The translations under genes and the position numbers were made by a program. From Lathyrus oleraceus (Eukaryota; Streptophyta; Magnoliopsida; Fabales; Fabaceae), in assembly GCF_024323335.1 (NCBI RefSeq), contig NC_066580.1, positions 137,593,648-137,657,647 on the forward strand: 64,000 nt of DNA, in the 5' to 3' direction. How positions within the stretch are numbered: the stretch's first letter is position 1; every line of letters starts with the position of its first letter. Shown here in pieces: positions 34,901 through 44,923 of this stretch. Under the pieces are notes generated by a model that was not told the origin of the DNA, did no database searches, and worked only from the letters and a program-made list of their open reading frames with translations.

Positions 34901-37900
34901 GATCATGATGAACACAACACAAAAAATCCCACTCAATTTGGACCAAAAATGAGCAAGTTGTGAATTTTGGAAGATTGATGAAATTATTGAAGAAATTAAT
35001 TGAATTTATATGGAGAAAATGGCATTTTGGTAAATAACCCAGTCACTTATCAAAACGACCGTGTTTTGGTCCAGAAAATGAAATGTTTTGATTGGCTGGA
35101 GGGAGAAAAGTCATGCACACGAAAATGGACCAAAATCTGGGCAGATTTGGGATTAGGGTTCTTATCAAAAAATCGTGATTTCTCAATTCTTCCCCAAAGT
35201 GTCAATTAAGCATACCATTGTAAACATCAAACACCATACAACAACAATCCAAACCCTAATTTCATCAATTTGAACTATACAACAAGAAATCACAAGAAAC
35301 ATTTTCAAACATCAAACTTTATCTCATCATTTCTTCATGGACAGGCAATCATTTTCAAAAAGGAAAGCAACATGATACTCAGCATTAAAAAAACTATTCA
35401 AAACATGTCTCAATTTTAGAAATGGTGGAAGTTGAAAACTTACCAATTTGGAGGGCAGTTTGTGTTCTTGGTGTTGTTTTGTGATGCCTTGCCAAAACAG
35501 ATGAGCCTTCAACTTGCCAATGATGGAAAATGATGATGGTATGGCTCAAGGCATTTTGGAAGTACTTAGATCATGGACTGTCAAAGTTGAAAAATGCAAA
35601 TGAGGTTTTGGTGCTGCTGGCAGTTGGTTTGTGCTTGACAGGTTCTTTGGAGTTTGTCCAAACAAAATTCAAATGCAAATAGCCAAAGGTGATTTGGGAG
35701 GGTGTATGGTTTGAGCAATGGCCAAAGGTTGAATGCAGGGTTTGGGCAACTTTGATTGGTTATGTTGGTTTTGTTGGATGCTGCAGGGTTTAGGTCATGC
35801 TAGCAAGGTTTAGGAATGATGAGAAAATGGAGATGAACCAAACTGTTATGGTTGGCAAAGCAGTGTTTAGAGTTAGGCAGGATTTTTGGCCAAAGCAAGG
35901 CAAGGTTGGTCTGTTTTAGTATTGTGGACAAGGTGAATCAAGATTTTTCTGTTGCATAGTTGTGTTCTTTTGTTTGATGACAGCAAGATGCAAGTGGCAA
36001 GGTGGTTGTATTGGCAAGTGAGGTTTTGAAATGTTACTGGTTTGGACAGTAGAAGTAATGTGCAAAGCAAGGGTTTTTTTTTGGTTGGAAAATGGATGAT
36101 GGTCCTTTGTGGTCTGCTCCTTTGACAGTGAATGCAAGTGAGGGCAAGGTTGGCCTGTAGGTTTTTTCCTTGAGGGGTGGCTAAGGGTGTGTGTAGTTGG
36201 TCTTGGTGGAATTTGCTGTCTTTGCCAAATGAGAGGATCAGTCTTTTTCAGTGCAGCAGCCAGGTAAGGGCATGTTTTGGCTATTTGGTGGTTTTTGCTG
36301 TCTGCAACTAGTGTTTTGGTTTTAACAGAAAAAAAGGTGAGGGAACAAGGTATCAATCAGAACAAGGTTTGTGTCCTTTGAAATTTCCTGGACAGCATGC
36401 CAAGAAAATCAATCCTTTGCCTCAGTGAAGTGGTTGGTCAGCTGTTATGTTGGTGGCTGCAATTTAGTTCAGAACGAGGGAAGGATAGTGAAAAACAAAG
36501 GCCAGTGTTTTTATTCTTTGAAGTTTGGACTGGTTTGGTAATTGTAAGTGAGATCATGTTTGAGAAAATGAATGCAGTTCTGTTGGCAATCTCATGGCTT
36601 GGCTTTGACAGGAAAATGATAAGGAAGAATGCTATCAAACAAAGCAGGGTTTTTGTCTCTTTAAGTTCTTTTGGACAGAATTTGAAAATGCCAAAAGTGA
36701 GGTAAGAGCATGATTTCTTTCTGCAGTGTGTTGGATTGATGCTGCTCTTCCTGGTTTATTTTGATGGCAGGTGAGTTTTTAGAATGCTGCAGGCAATTGA
36801 CTTTTTTGTTAGCTCAGCTTAGTCTTGCTATCTTTGTTGACAGAAAAATCAGAATGCCAAAACCAAGATGATATTTTTTGCAGCCCCCCCCCATCCTGTG
36901 GTATTGTGTAGCCTAAAAGATGACAGAACGAAACTGCACCCTTGCTGCTGTGTTGCTGTTGGCCAGTTCAAATCATGGCCTGGAGGTACAAGTATGGTAT
37001 GTGACAGCCTTTGTATATGATGCAGTATATGGTGCAGTATGTGTGCAAGTTATGTGATAATACAAGTGTGGTATGGAGCAATTGCCAAGGCTTTTTCTCT
37101 TCTGCTGCAGTATGGTGCTCCTATTTCTAACAGGATCTTCCCACTTTTGTGGAGGGAAATGCCAAGTGCCCAAATGAATGAATTTTCTCTTTGGCTTTTT
37201 GCTGCAACATGTTACTCATGACAGGAAAAAAAAAGGGAAAGCCATGCTGTTACTGTCTGGTTTTGACAGAAAAACATGGGCAACAATCTGCAATGTGGTG
37301 GTACAAGTATGGTTGCAAGAGGTATGGTTCATGAATTGGACATGTCCTTTTTGCCAAAACTCAAGTGAGCAAGCATGGCTATGTGTACTTGTTGGTTGTT
37401 TGGCTGCACAATGAGGCTCACCATGACAGAAAAAATGGTCAAGAATGCTGCATAATGCTGCTGGTACAAAGCATGGTTATGGAAAGCAAGGACAAGCATG
37501 GTGCAATGGTACTTTCCTTGTAATTCAAGCAACCAAGCAAGATTCACATGTTCTGCATAATTTGGCTTTGCAAACACACTTAAAATGATATTTATGAGCT
37601 GTTCCAATTGGCCAAATGTTGAAAAAATGCTTGAGTCAAAAAGTCAACTCTTGGTCAAACTTTGAATTTAAATGAAAAAGGTCCAAAAATGCCTTTTTGA
37701 TTGGTAAGGTTTTAGGTCATGAAATTTATATTTTTGGAAAGAGGATGAAAAATGTGGCTTGCAGGAAAAAACCCCACCAAAATTGGCCAAACGGTTTGGG
37801 AGATATGGCCCTTTGAAGTTCGAGATTTTCTGAAATCGATTCGATCATAACTTGCCAACCACACATGGGAATTGAGAGTTCTAGGACTTTTTGGAAATGG

Positions 37901-38643
37901 GAGAACAAGATCTTCAACTTTCATGTTGGGCAAAAATTCATTTGAGGCTTGTATCATGATGTAAGTTTGAGGATCAAAACTTTCCATTTATGGCAAGTTT
38001 CAGTTACAGGCCCAGTTTCCGTTTTGGGAAATTTCTGATCTGGCTTCAAATTCCTCCATGATGGTGTTTGGCATGATATATGATGACTATTTGGACATGA
38101 ATGAACTCTCACAAACCAATTCCAATCATCCAATCACTGATTAAATGGACAGTTGACCAACAGTTGACTTTTAGGGTTTCTGCTTGATTATGCATTGACT
38201 GATGACTTCCAAACCCTAATTCCTTGAGAATTTGACTTCAAATGATGTCCCAAGTTGTATGAACTCTTGATTATTAACCATGGTGCCCAAATTCCACAAG
38301 AATGACCACCAACCATTGCCTTGACTGACAGTTGACTTTTCTAGGGTTTTTGACTGTCTGTGTATGAACTACTGACCTCTGAGCCTTCAACCCTTGACTT
38401 GAACACTTCAAATGGATCCCCAAGTCATGTGAACTTGTTGGACAAACCCCAAAGCCTTGATTCAATGAGAAAATCCTTTGCTTGCTTGGTTGACTGATCA
38501 GGAGATTAGTTTGACCTAATTCTTGATTGCTTGCACTTGAGGCAACTGAGGGATAATGCAAATGCTATGCAATGGATCATGACATGCTATGACCTAATAT
38601 GAAAATGTATGCATAATGATAGGTGCAAATTTGAGGTGCTACA
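31923..38643 (-). repeat. 3' LTR of element C (left copy)
   Basis: On the + strand runs TGTCGCATCACGCG to GAGGTGCTACA; 6721 bp. No gene; many short chance frames occur identically in both LTR copies. Contains the hairpin minisatellite at 32925-33090. Confidence 0.97.
32925..33090. repeat. LTR minisatellite, acttgcacaggaagcaagt, 5-6 copies (left LTR)
   Basis: Unit of about 30 bp. Each unit contains ACTTGC and GCAAGT arms around acaggaa, so each can form a 6-bp stem. The last units are nearly identical (tcaaactatccta linkers). The same array is at 52189-52353 in the right LTR. Confidence 0.93.
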
Positions 38644-38655
38644 GCTGCCCCTATT
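38644..38655 (-). other. Polypurine tract of element C
   Basis: On the - strand aataggggcagc ends where the 3' LTR starts. Its position and purine content fit the plus-strand primer site. Confidence 0.7.
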
Positions 38656-38770
38656 CAATCAGCTGGGAACCCGAATGGATGATAGCAACGGCTGTCAGAC
38701 TTTCAGGGTAAGCAGGGATTGAATACCAAAGAACCGTAGAATTTGCACAGACTGGATATAATACAAAAGA

Positions 38771-39722
38771 ACCACGTCATTTACCGATGACAAACTGCAT
38801 GACAGCTTCAGAAAAGCAAAACCATTTACCGATGGTTGAAGAACCGGAACTTTGATATTTACCGATATCAATTTTAACACGACCATTTACCGATGGCGGC
38901 TGGGGAAAACAAACTTCTGAAAAACAAAACCATTTACCGATGGTTAAAATTGGGACTTTGATATTTACCGATATCAACTTCAGCACGACCATTTACCGAT
39001 GGCTGCTGGGAAACAGATTTTGAAAAGCGAAACCATTTACCGATGGTTAGAACTTGATATTTACCGATATCAACTTCAGCCAGACCATTTACCGATGGCT
39101 GCTGGGAAACAGATTTTGATGTAGAAAGGAAGCAAGACCATTTACCGATGGTGGCTTCAAAGAAACTTGGCATTTACCGATGTCAACTTAGCAAGACCAT
39201 TTACCGATGGCTGCTGCAACTGGGAATTCGATATTTACCGATATCGAAGAAAACTGGGCCATTTACCGATGGCATCTCCACTTGGGGAGGAACAAACTCT
39301 TTGTGGTGATACCAGACAAGACGTTTACCGACGACTTCTGGGGATTTTGATTTTGTTGACCAGACATTTACCGATAACTGGGATGGGACACGACGTTTAC
39401 CGACATCGAAAGATGATGTTTACCGACATCCAAAGAAATGACTAGACATTTACCGATGACTGGAAATGAGAAATTATTGGGAAGATACGAATATTTGCAA
39501 CTGGAAAACCAGATAGGACATTTACAGATGACTCTACTGGGGATTTCTAGTTGGGGATTTATCAGACATTTACCGATGACTGAGGAAAAGACTCGATGTT
39601 TACCGACACCGAAGCAATGGCGTTTACCGACACCATAAAAATGACCAGACATTTACTGATGACTGGAGAAAATACTCAATGTTTACAGACACCGAAACAA
39701 TGGTGTTTACCGACACCAAACA
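38771..39722 (-). repeat. Array of about 27 hairpins with constant loop in the 3' UTR of element C
   Basis: On the + strand the hexamer TTACCG (three variants: ttacag at about 39521 and 39683, ttactg at 39652) recurs every 25-60 bp. Each copy is flanked by self-complementary arms that differ between copies: GTCAT/ATGAC (38776), AACCAT/ATGGTT (38820), TTGATAT/ATATCAA (38852), TTCGATAT/ATATCGAA (about 39225), GCCAT/ATGGC (39257), GATGT/ACATC (39415), TGGTGT/ACACCA (about 39698), CCAG-A-CAT/ATG-A-CTGG (about 39644). The first part has a higher-order period of roughly 105 bp with three hairpins per unit. In the element's RNA (- strand) the loop reads CGGUAA. Tandem repeats in this part of Ogre elements are known; hairpins of this type I do not recall. 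Confidence 0.92.
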
Positions 39723-40971
39723 AAGAAAACACACGCGGGTGCTGTCGTGACACTGACTGGTATCACAAAGTACAATATCTGGGATATGCTGATGCAAGGC
39801 TGATCACTTGCTGGAGGGTCTCACTGGGGAGAAACAAACTTTCTGTCACCATCGGGTGAGGAAATAAACCTCTGTGGGGAATAAACAAATCTGAATGCTG
39901 TCAAGAGCAACTGTAGCAGTCTTGCTGTGCTGGTGTTGAATGAAATGATCCGCCTCTGCCGGGGATACGGTCTGGTGAAGTTAACACATGAATGCATATG
40001 TTTGATTTTTCATGGCGTAATGCTCCATTTATGAATGGAAATGCTACGCAATTTGAGGATGCAATGATTACTACATGCAAAATGCAAATGAACCCTGGCT
40101 AGAGAGCCGAAATGATCAGATACTCTGACTCTGTGGGGAGTCTCCTCTTGGGGAAATATTCTGCGGGGAACTCTGCTTGAGGAATGGTAAAGCGACTTCA
40201 CACTCATGTTGAAGAATAGTACTGCTGATGAGAAAAGGTAAACTCCGTTGGGGATATCCTTCAGTCCACAGGTAGGATAAATGCTGGAGATAAATTTCAG
40301 TGAACTGCCTCACTTGGGGAGGAAATCGGCAAATACAGGCCTGCTGGGGATAGGCAATCTTTAGATCTGTTGGGGAATAGAAAGCACTATCCACAGACGT
40401 CTGCACGGGGGAACATAGCTCTGATAGCTTCCAAACTTGCTTGGGGAAAATATCTGTTGAGGCAACGTCCTCACAGATGCCAATCTGAAAAACAGCACAA
40501 CAAACTGCCCCCAGGGGGTACATGGACAAGATACGCTCAAGTGTCCTCAACATTCAAAATGATTTTCAAGTGTTTTATCATTCTGCACATTGTTGTGTAG
40601 CCTTCATGTTTTTTATATGCAATGCTTATCAAAAATTCGGACATTTTGCAAACAAAACAGTAAAAATAAAAACAAAAGAGCTATTTATCTGAATAACGAC
40701 TTTTATTGATTGAAAATGTGCCTGAAGAGGCAAATACATTGGGAAGCAATTCCTAGAAAGAGGTAATTGCGCACAAAAGGAAAAAATCTATCCTAATGGC
40801 AATGTGAACACGGCATCCACTATTTCCCAATTCTGTTATAACTCACAGATCATCAGTTTTCCTCCCAACTCCTTGCTTTCTGAGAAGAATGACTGGACGG
40901 ATCACATCTTTCGAGATGGCAGACGATAAAGCTTGATGAAGTACAGACAAACTCAGACTGTAGTCTTCGCT
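39723..40971 (-). other. 3' UTR of element C, middle part, with scattered TGGGGA motifs
   Basis: No gene seen. From about 39280 to 40450 the + strand has about 14 copies of ttgggga, ctgggga or gtgggga at irregular spacing (for example at about 39546, 39555, 39826, 40134, 40149, 40248, 40314, 40345, 40371). The last 400 bp are ordinary AT-rich sequence. Confidence 0.6.
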
Positions 40972-41190
40972 TTAATCCCTAACTTTTGCCTGGATCGCCC
41001 TTTCGGGTTTTCAATCCACCGGGATACCCATTTTTGCCTAAGCCGCCCTTGCGGGTTTTCGACTTACCGGGTGTACAATTTTTTTATTTTATCCCTAATT
41101 TTTGCCCGAACCTTTTCTTTCTGTTTTTTGGTTCGTCGGGATGCCCTTTTTTGCCTGGACTCTTTTATTCTTTTTGTCCAGCGGGTCGAT
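40972..41190 (-). repeat. Diverged tandem repeat, about 55-65-bp unit, 4-5 copies
   Basis: On the + strand the pattern tttttgcctgga, gcccttt-cgggttttc, then ccgggatacc repeats with strong drift (tttgcctaagccgcccttgc; tttttgcccgaacc; tttttgcctggactc). It lies immediately downstream of the pol stop in the element's direction. Confidence 0.75.
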
Positions 41191-44100
41191 TTATGCGAAG
41201 TATTTTTTGACTACATCTGAGTTGACAGGAGACGGAAAATCTTCACCATCCATAGTTGTAAGCATCAAGGCTCCGCCGGAGAAGACCTTCTTCACAACAT
41301 ACGGACCTTCATAGTTAGGAGTCCACTTGCCCCTGTTATCTGCACCGGGAGGGAGGATCCTCTTCAACACTAGATCACCTATCTGATAGCTTCGAGGACG
41401 CACTTTCTGATCAAAGGCTCGCTTCATCCTTCGCTGATACAACTGTCCATGACATACAGCTGCTAGCCGTCTCTCCTCGATAAGGCTCAACTCGTTAAAC
41501 CTTGTTCGAATCCACTCGGCTTCGTCTAGCTTGACATCCAATAAAACTCTCAGAGAAGGAATCTCCACTTCAACAGGTAGGACAGCTTCCATACCATACA
41601 CAAGGGAGTAAGGGGTTGCCCCGGTCGACGTACGTACTGAGGTACGGTACCCATGCAAAGCGAAAGGCAGCATCTCATGCCAATCCTTGTACGTAACGAC
41701 CATCTTCTGCACAATCTTCTTGATATTCTTGTTTGCCGCTTCTACAGCACCATTCATCTTCGGTCTGTAAGGAGAAGAATTGTGATGTTTGATCTTGAAA
41801 TCTTTACAAAGCTCTTTCATCATCTTGTTGTTGAGATTCGAACCATTGTCAGTGATGATTCTCTCAGGAACTCCATAACGACAGATGATTTCTTTCTTGA
41901 TGAACCGGGTAACCACTTGTTTGGTAACGTTAGCATAGGAAGCTGCTTCCACCCACTTGGTGAAATAATCAATCGCAACCAAGATGAAGCGATGTCCATT
42001 CGAAGCAGTAGGCTCAATCTTCCCAATCATATCAATGCCCCACATGGCGAACGGCCAAGGCGAATTCATGATATTCAGAGGGCCTGGTGGTACGTGCACC
42101 TTATCAGCATAGATTTGACACTTATGGCACTTCCGAGCATGCTTGAAACAATCGGATTCCATAGTCATCCAGTAATAACCCGCTCTCAACAATTTCTTAG
42201 CCATTGCATGTCCGCCGGCATGGGTACCGAAGGATCCTTCATGAACTTCCTGCATTAACATGTCTGCCTCGGGTCTGTCCACGCATCTGAGCAAGACCAT
42301 GTCAAAGTTTCTCTTATATAGCACATCATCCTGATTCAAATAGAAGCTTCCAGCCAGCCTCCTCAGGGTTTTCTTGTCATTCTTCGACGCACCTTCAGGA
42401 TACTCCTGAGTCTTGAGGAAATTCTTGATGTCATAATACCACGGCTTCTCATCAGTCACAACAATCTCGGCTGCGAACACATACGCAGGCCTCTCGAGTC
42501 GATTTACCGCAACATGTGGCACATGATTCCACCAATGAACTTTGATCATGGAAGACAAAGTCGCCAAGGCATCAGCCATCTGATTCTCATCCCGGGGGAC
42601 ATGATACAACTTCACCTTCTTGAAGAACGTCAGTATTCTCCTGGTGTAATCTCTATACGGAATCAAATGCGGCTGATTCGTATTCCAATCTCCGTTGACC
42701 TGGTTGATCACTAGAGCTGAATCTCCGAAAATGTCAAGTGTTTTGATCCTCAGATCAATGGCTTCTTCTATCCCCATGATACAAGCCTCATACTCAGCTT
42801 CGTTGTTGGTGACGTCAAACGTCAATCTGGCAGAAAAAGGTATATGAGCACCTTTAGGATTAATCAATACTGCCCCAACACCGTTGCCGTTCATATTCAC
42901 AGCCCCATCAAACATCAGTGTCCATTTGTCATCCGGGTCCGGTCCTTCCTCGACAAGAGGCTCTTCGCAATCTTTCATCTTCAGATACATGATGTCTTCA
43001 TCAGGGAATTCAAACATCATAGGCTGATAATCTTCAATCGGTTGTTCGGCAAGATAGTCTGACAGAATACTACCTTTGATGGCTTTTTGTGACGTGTACT
43101 GAATGTCATACTCTGTTAAGATCATCTGCCAACGGGCAACACGTCCGGTGAGAGCTGGTTTCTCAAAGATGTACTTTACTGGATCCATCTTAGAAATCAA
43201 CAAAGTAGTATGGTTCAACATATACTGTCTCAGTCGGCGAGCAGCCCAGGCCAAAGCACAGCAAGTTTTCTCGAGCAGTGAATATCTTGTTTCACAGTCG
43301 GTAAACTTTTTGCTAAGGTAGTATATGGCATGCTCTTTTCGACCAGACTCGTCATGCTGTCCCAATACACACCCCATCGAGTTCTCAGTCACTGACAGGT
43401 ACATTATCAGAGGTCTCCCTGGAACTGGAGGTATAAGGATTGGAGGTTTCTGTAAATACTCTTTAATCTTGTCAAAAGCCTTCTGACAGTCATCATTCCA
43501 CTTGATCGCTTGATTCTTTCTGAGCAGTTTGAAAATTGGTTCACATGTAGCAGTTAGATGAGATATGAACCTTGCAATGTAGTTCAATCTCCCTAAAAAC
43601 CCACGGACTTGCTTCTCCGTTTTCGGTTCAGGCATCTCTTGAATAGCTTTGACTTTTGCTGGATCAACCTCAATCCCTTTCTCACTGACAATGAAGCCTA
43701 AGAGCTTCCCGGATCTCACTCCAAACGTGCACTTGTTCGGATTCAACCTCAGCTTGAACTTCCTCAACCGGTCAAACAGCTTCTGCAAATTTACCAGGTG
43801 CTCTTCTTCTGTCTGCGATTTCGCAATCATATCATCTACGTACACTTCGATTTCCTTGTGCATCATATCATGAAAAAGAGTCGTCATTGCCCTCTGATAG
43901 GTAGCACCAGCATTCTTCAGCCCAAATGGCATCACCTTATAGCAGAATGTGCCCCAAGGTGTAATGAATGTCGTCTTTTCCATGTCCTCTGGCGCCATTT
44001 TGATCTGATTATATCCAGAGAAACCATCCATGAAAGAGAATACCGAGGATTGAGCCGTATTATCAACCAATACATCGATGTGAGGTAATGGGAAATCATC

Positions 44101-44658
44101 TTTCGGACTCGCTCTATTCAAATCCCGGTAATCGACACACATTCTGACTTTACCATCCTTCTTCGGCACAGGAACGATGTTGGCCACCCACGGTGGATAA
44201 CTTGTAACAGCCAAAAAACCTGCATCCCACTGCTTCTGAACCTCTTCCTTGATCTTAGTTGCCATGTCAGGACTCGTTCTACGAAGCTTCTGCTTGACCG
44301 AAGGACATCCTTCCCTAAGAGGTAATCGATGCATCACAATGTCTGTATCTAAACCAGGCATATCTTGATACGACCAGGCAAATACCTCCACATATTCTCT
44401 CAGCATCTCAATCAGCCTCCTCTTGACAGAGTCCTCTAAAACAGCCCCAATCTTGATCTCCTTTTTGTCGTCCTCAGTACCCAAATTAACAGTTTCCAAC
44501 TCCTCCTGATGAGGTTGGATGACCCTTTCCTCTTGCTTCAGTAATCTGGCCAATTCTGCGGGGAGTTCACAGTCTTCCTCACTCTCCTCTTCAGCTTGGT
44601 AGATGGGATTATCGAAATCATACTGAGCCATAACAGAACTGTTCATAGTGAATGCCAT
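41191..44658 (-). CDS. Pol of element C: reverse transcriptase, two RNase H domains, integrase (intact)
   Basis: 1155 codons from the ATG at 44658; the true N-terminus probably comes from splicing to gag-pro. Reverse transcriptase is at about residues 150-330 (VRMCVDYRDLNRASPKDDFP, FMDGFSGYNQIKM, YVDD at 273-276). A first RNase H at about 400-540 looks degenerate: the position usually DAS reads YLSVTENSMG. A second RNase H at about 575-700 (LMFDGAVNMNG, NNEAEYEA, FGDSALV, MADALA) keeps its acidic residues and is the archaeal-type domain of the Tat lineage. Integrase: HHCC finger about 806-847 (CHKC), catalytic Asp near 875 (GIDMIG), Asp 937 (TDNGSN), Glu near 973 (NGAVEAAN). No chromodomain is visible. 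There is no stop or frameshift. It makes cDNA from element RNA and inserts it into the genome. Confidence 0.97.
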   Translation of the reverse strand: MAFTMNSSVMAQYDFDNPIYQAEEESEEDCELPAELARLLKQEERVIQPHQEELETVNLGTEDDKKEIKIGAVLEDSVKRRLIEMLREYVEVFAWSYQDMPGLDTDIVMHRLPLREGCPSVKQKLRRTSPDMATKIKEEVQKQWDAGFLAVTSYPPWVANIVPVPKKDGKVRMCVDYRDLNRASPKDDFPLPHIDVLVDNTAQSSVFSFMDGFSGYNQIKMAPEDMEKTTFITPWGTFCYKVMPFGLKNAGATYQRAMTTLFHDMMHKEIEVYVDDMIAKSQTEEEHLVNLQKLFDRLRKFKLRLNPNKCTFGVRSGKLLGFIVSEKGIEVDPAKVKAIQEMPEPKTEKQVRGFLGRLNYIARFISHLTATCEPIFKLLRKNQAIKWNDDCQKAFDKIKEYLQKPPILIPPVPGRPLIMYLSVTENSMGCVLGQHDESGRKEHAIYYLSKKFTDCETRYSLLEKTCCALAWAARRLRQYMLNHTTLLISKMDPVKYIFEKPALTGRVARWQMILTEYDIQYTSQKAIKGSILSDYLAEQPIEDYQPMMFEFPDEDIMYLKMKDCEEPLVEEGPDPDDKWTLMFDGAVNMNGNGVGAVLINPKGAHIPFSARLTFDVTNNEAEYEACIMGIEEAIDLRIKTLDIFGDSALVINQVNGDWNTNQPHLIPYRDYTRRILTFFKKVKLYHVPRDENQMADALATLSSMIKVHWWNHVPHVAVNRLERPAYVFAAEIVVTDEKPWYYDIKNFLKTQEYPEGASKNDKKTLRRLAGSFYLNQDDVLYKRNFDMVLLRCVDRPEADMLMQEVHEGSFGTHAGGHAMAKKLLRAGYYWMTMESDCFKHARKCHKCQIYADKVHVPPGPLNIMNSPWPFAMWGIDMIGKIEPTASNGHRFILVAIDYFTKWVEAASYANVTKQVVTRFIKKEIICRYGVPERIITDNGSNLNNKMMKELCKDFKIKHHNSSPYRPKMNGAVEAANKNIKKIVQKMVVTYKDWHEMLPFALHGYRTSVRTSTGATPYSLVYGMEAVLPVEVEIPSLRVLLDVKLDEAEWIRTRFNELSLIEERRLAAVCHGQLYQRRMKRAFDQKVRPRSYQIGDLVLKRILPPGADNRGKWTPNYEGPYVVKKVFSGGALMLTTMDGEDFPSPVNSDVVKKYFA

Positions 44659-44668
44659 AAGGTCGCTT

Positions 44669-44923
44669 CTGCATGTTTAATGCTTTGTTTTAGAAAAAGA
44701 GTTCAAAAAAGTCACAAAAAACAAAGCATTGCCATTTTTATTGTTTTTGAAAAAGAAAAACGAAAACAGAAAATAGAAAGACAAGGATCACAAAGTTTGT
44801 TCAAAAAATGTCCTTCATTAATGATAATCATTAAAACATGATGAGGCCCTACAAAAATGAATCACTACGCCTTGGGCAGAACGTAGGATTTTCATGCAAA
44901 ATGACAAAACAACAGAAAATTAC
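44669..44923 (-). other. Intron between protease and reverse transcriptase (255 nt)
   Basis: On the - strand the donor is GA|GTAATTTT, with the gag-pro stop codon TAA at 44922-44920 lying inside it. The acceptor is CATGCAG|AAGCG at 44669. Splicing joins GA to A, giving one uninterrupted frame that enters pol at its ATG (44658) in phase. Unspliced RNA ends translation after protease. Such an intron is a known hallmark of Ogre elements and would set the gag-to-pol ratio. Confidence 0.88.

Noticed and set aside
32000..38600. Many 60-146-codon open frames in the C LTRs
   Set aside because: Present identically in both LTR copies only because the LTRs are copies; no recognisable protein motifs.
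38771..39722. CRISPR-like array (regular short repeat, variable spacers)
   Set aside because: Plant nuclear context, no cas genes, and the constant part is only a 6-bp loop with stems that vary; it lies in a retrotransposon 3' UTR.
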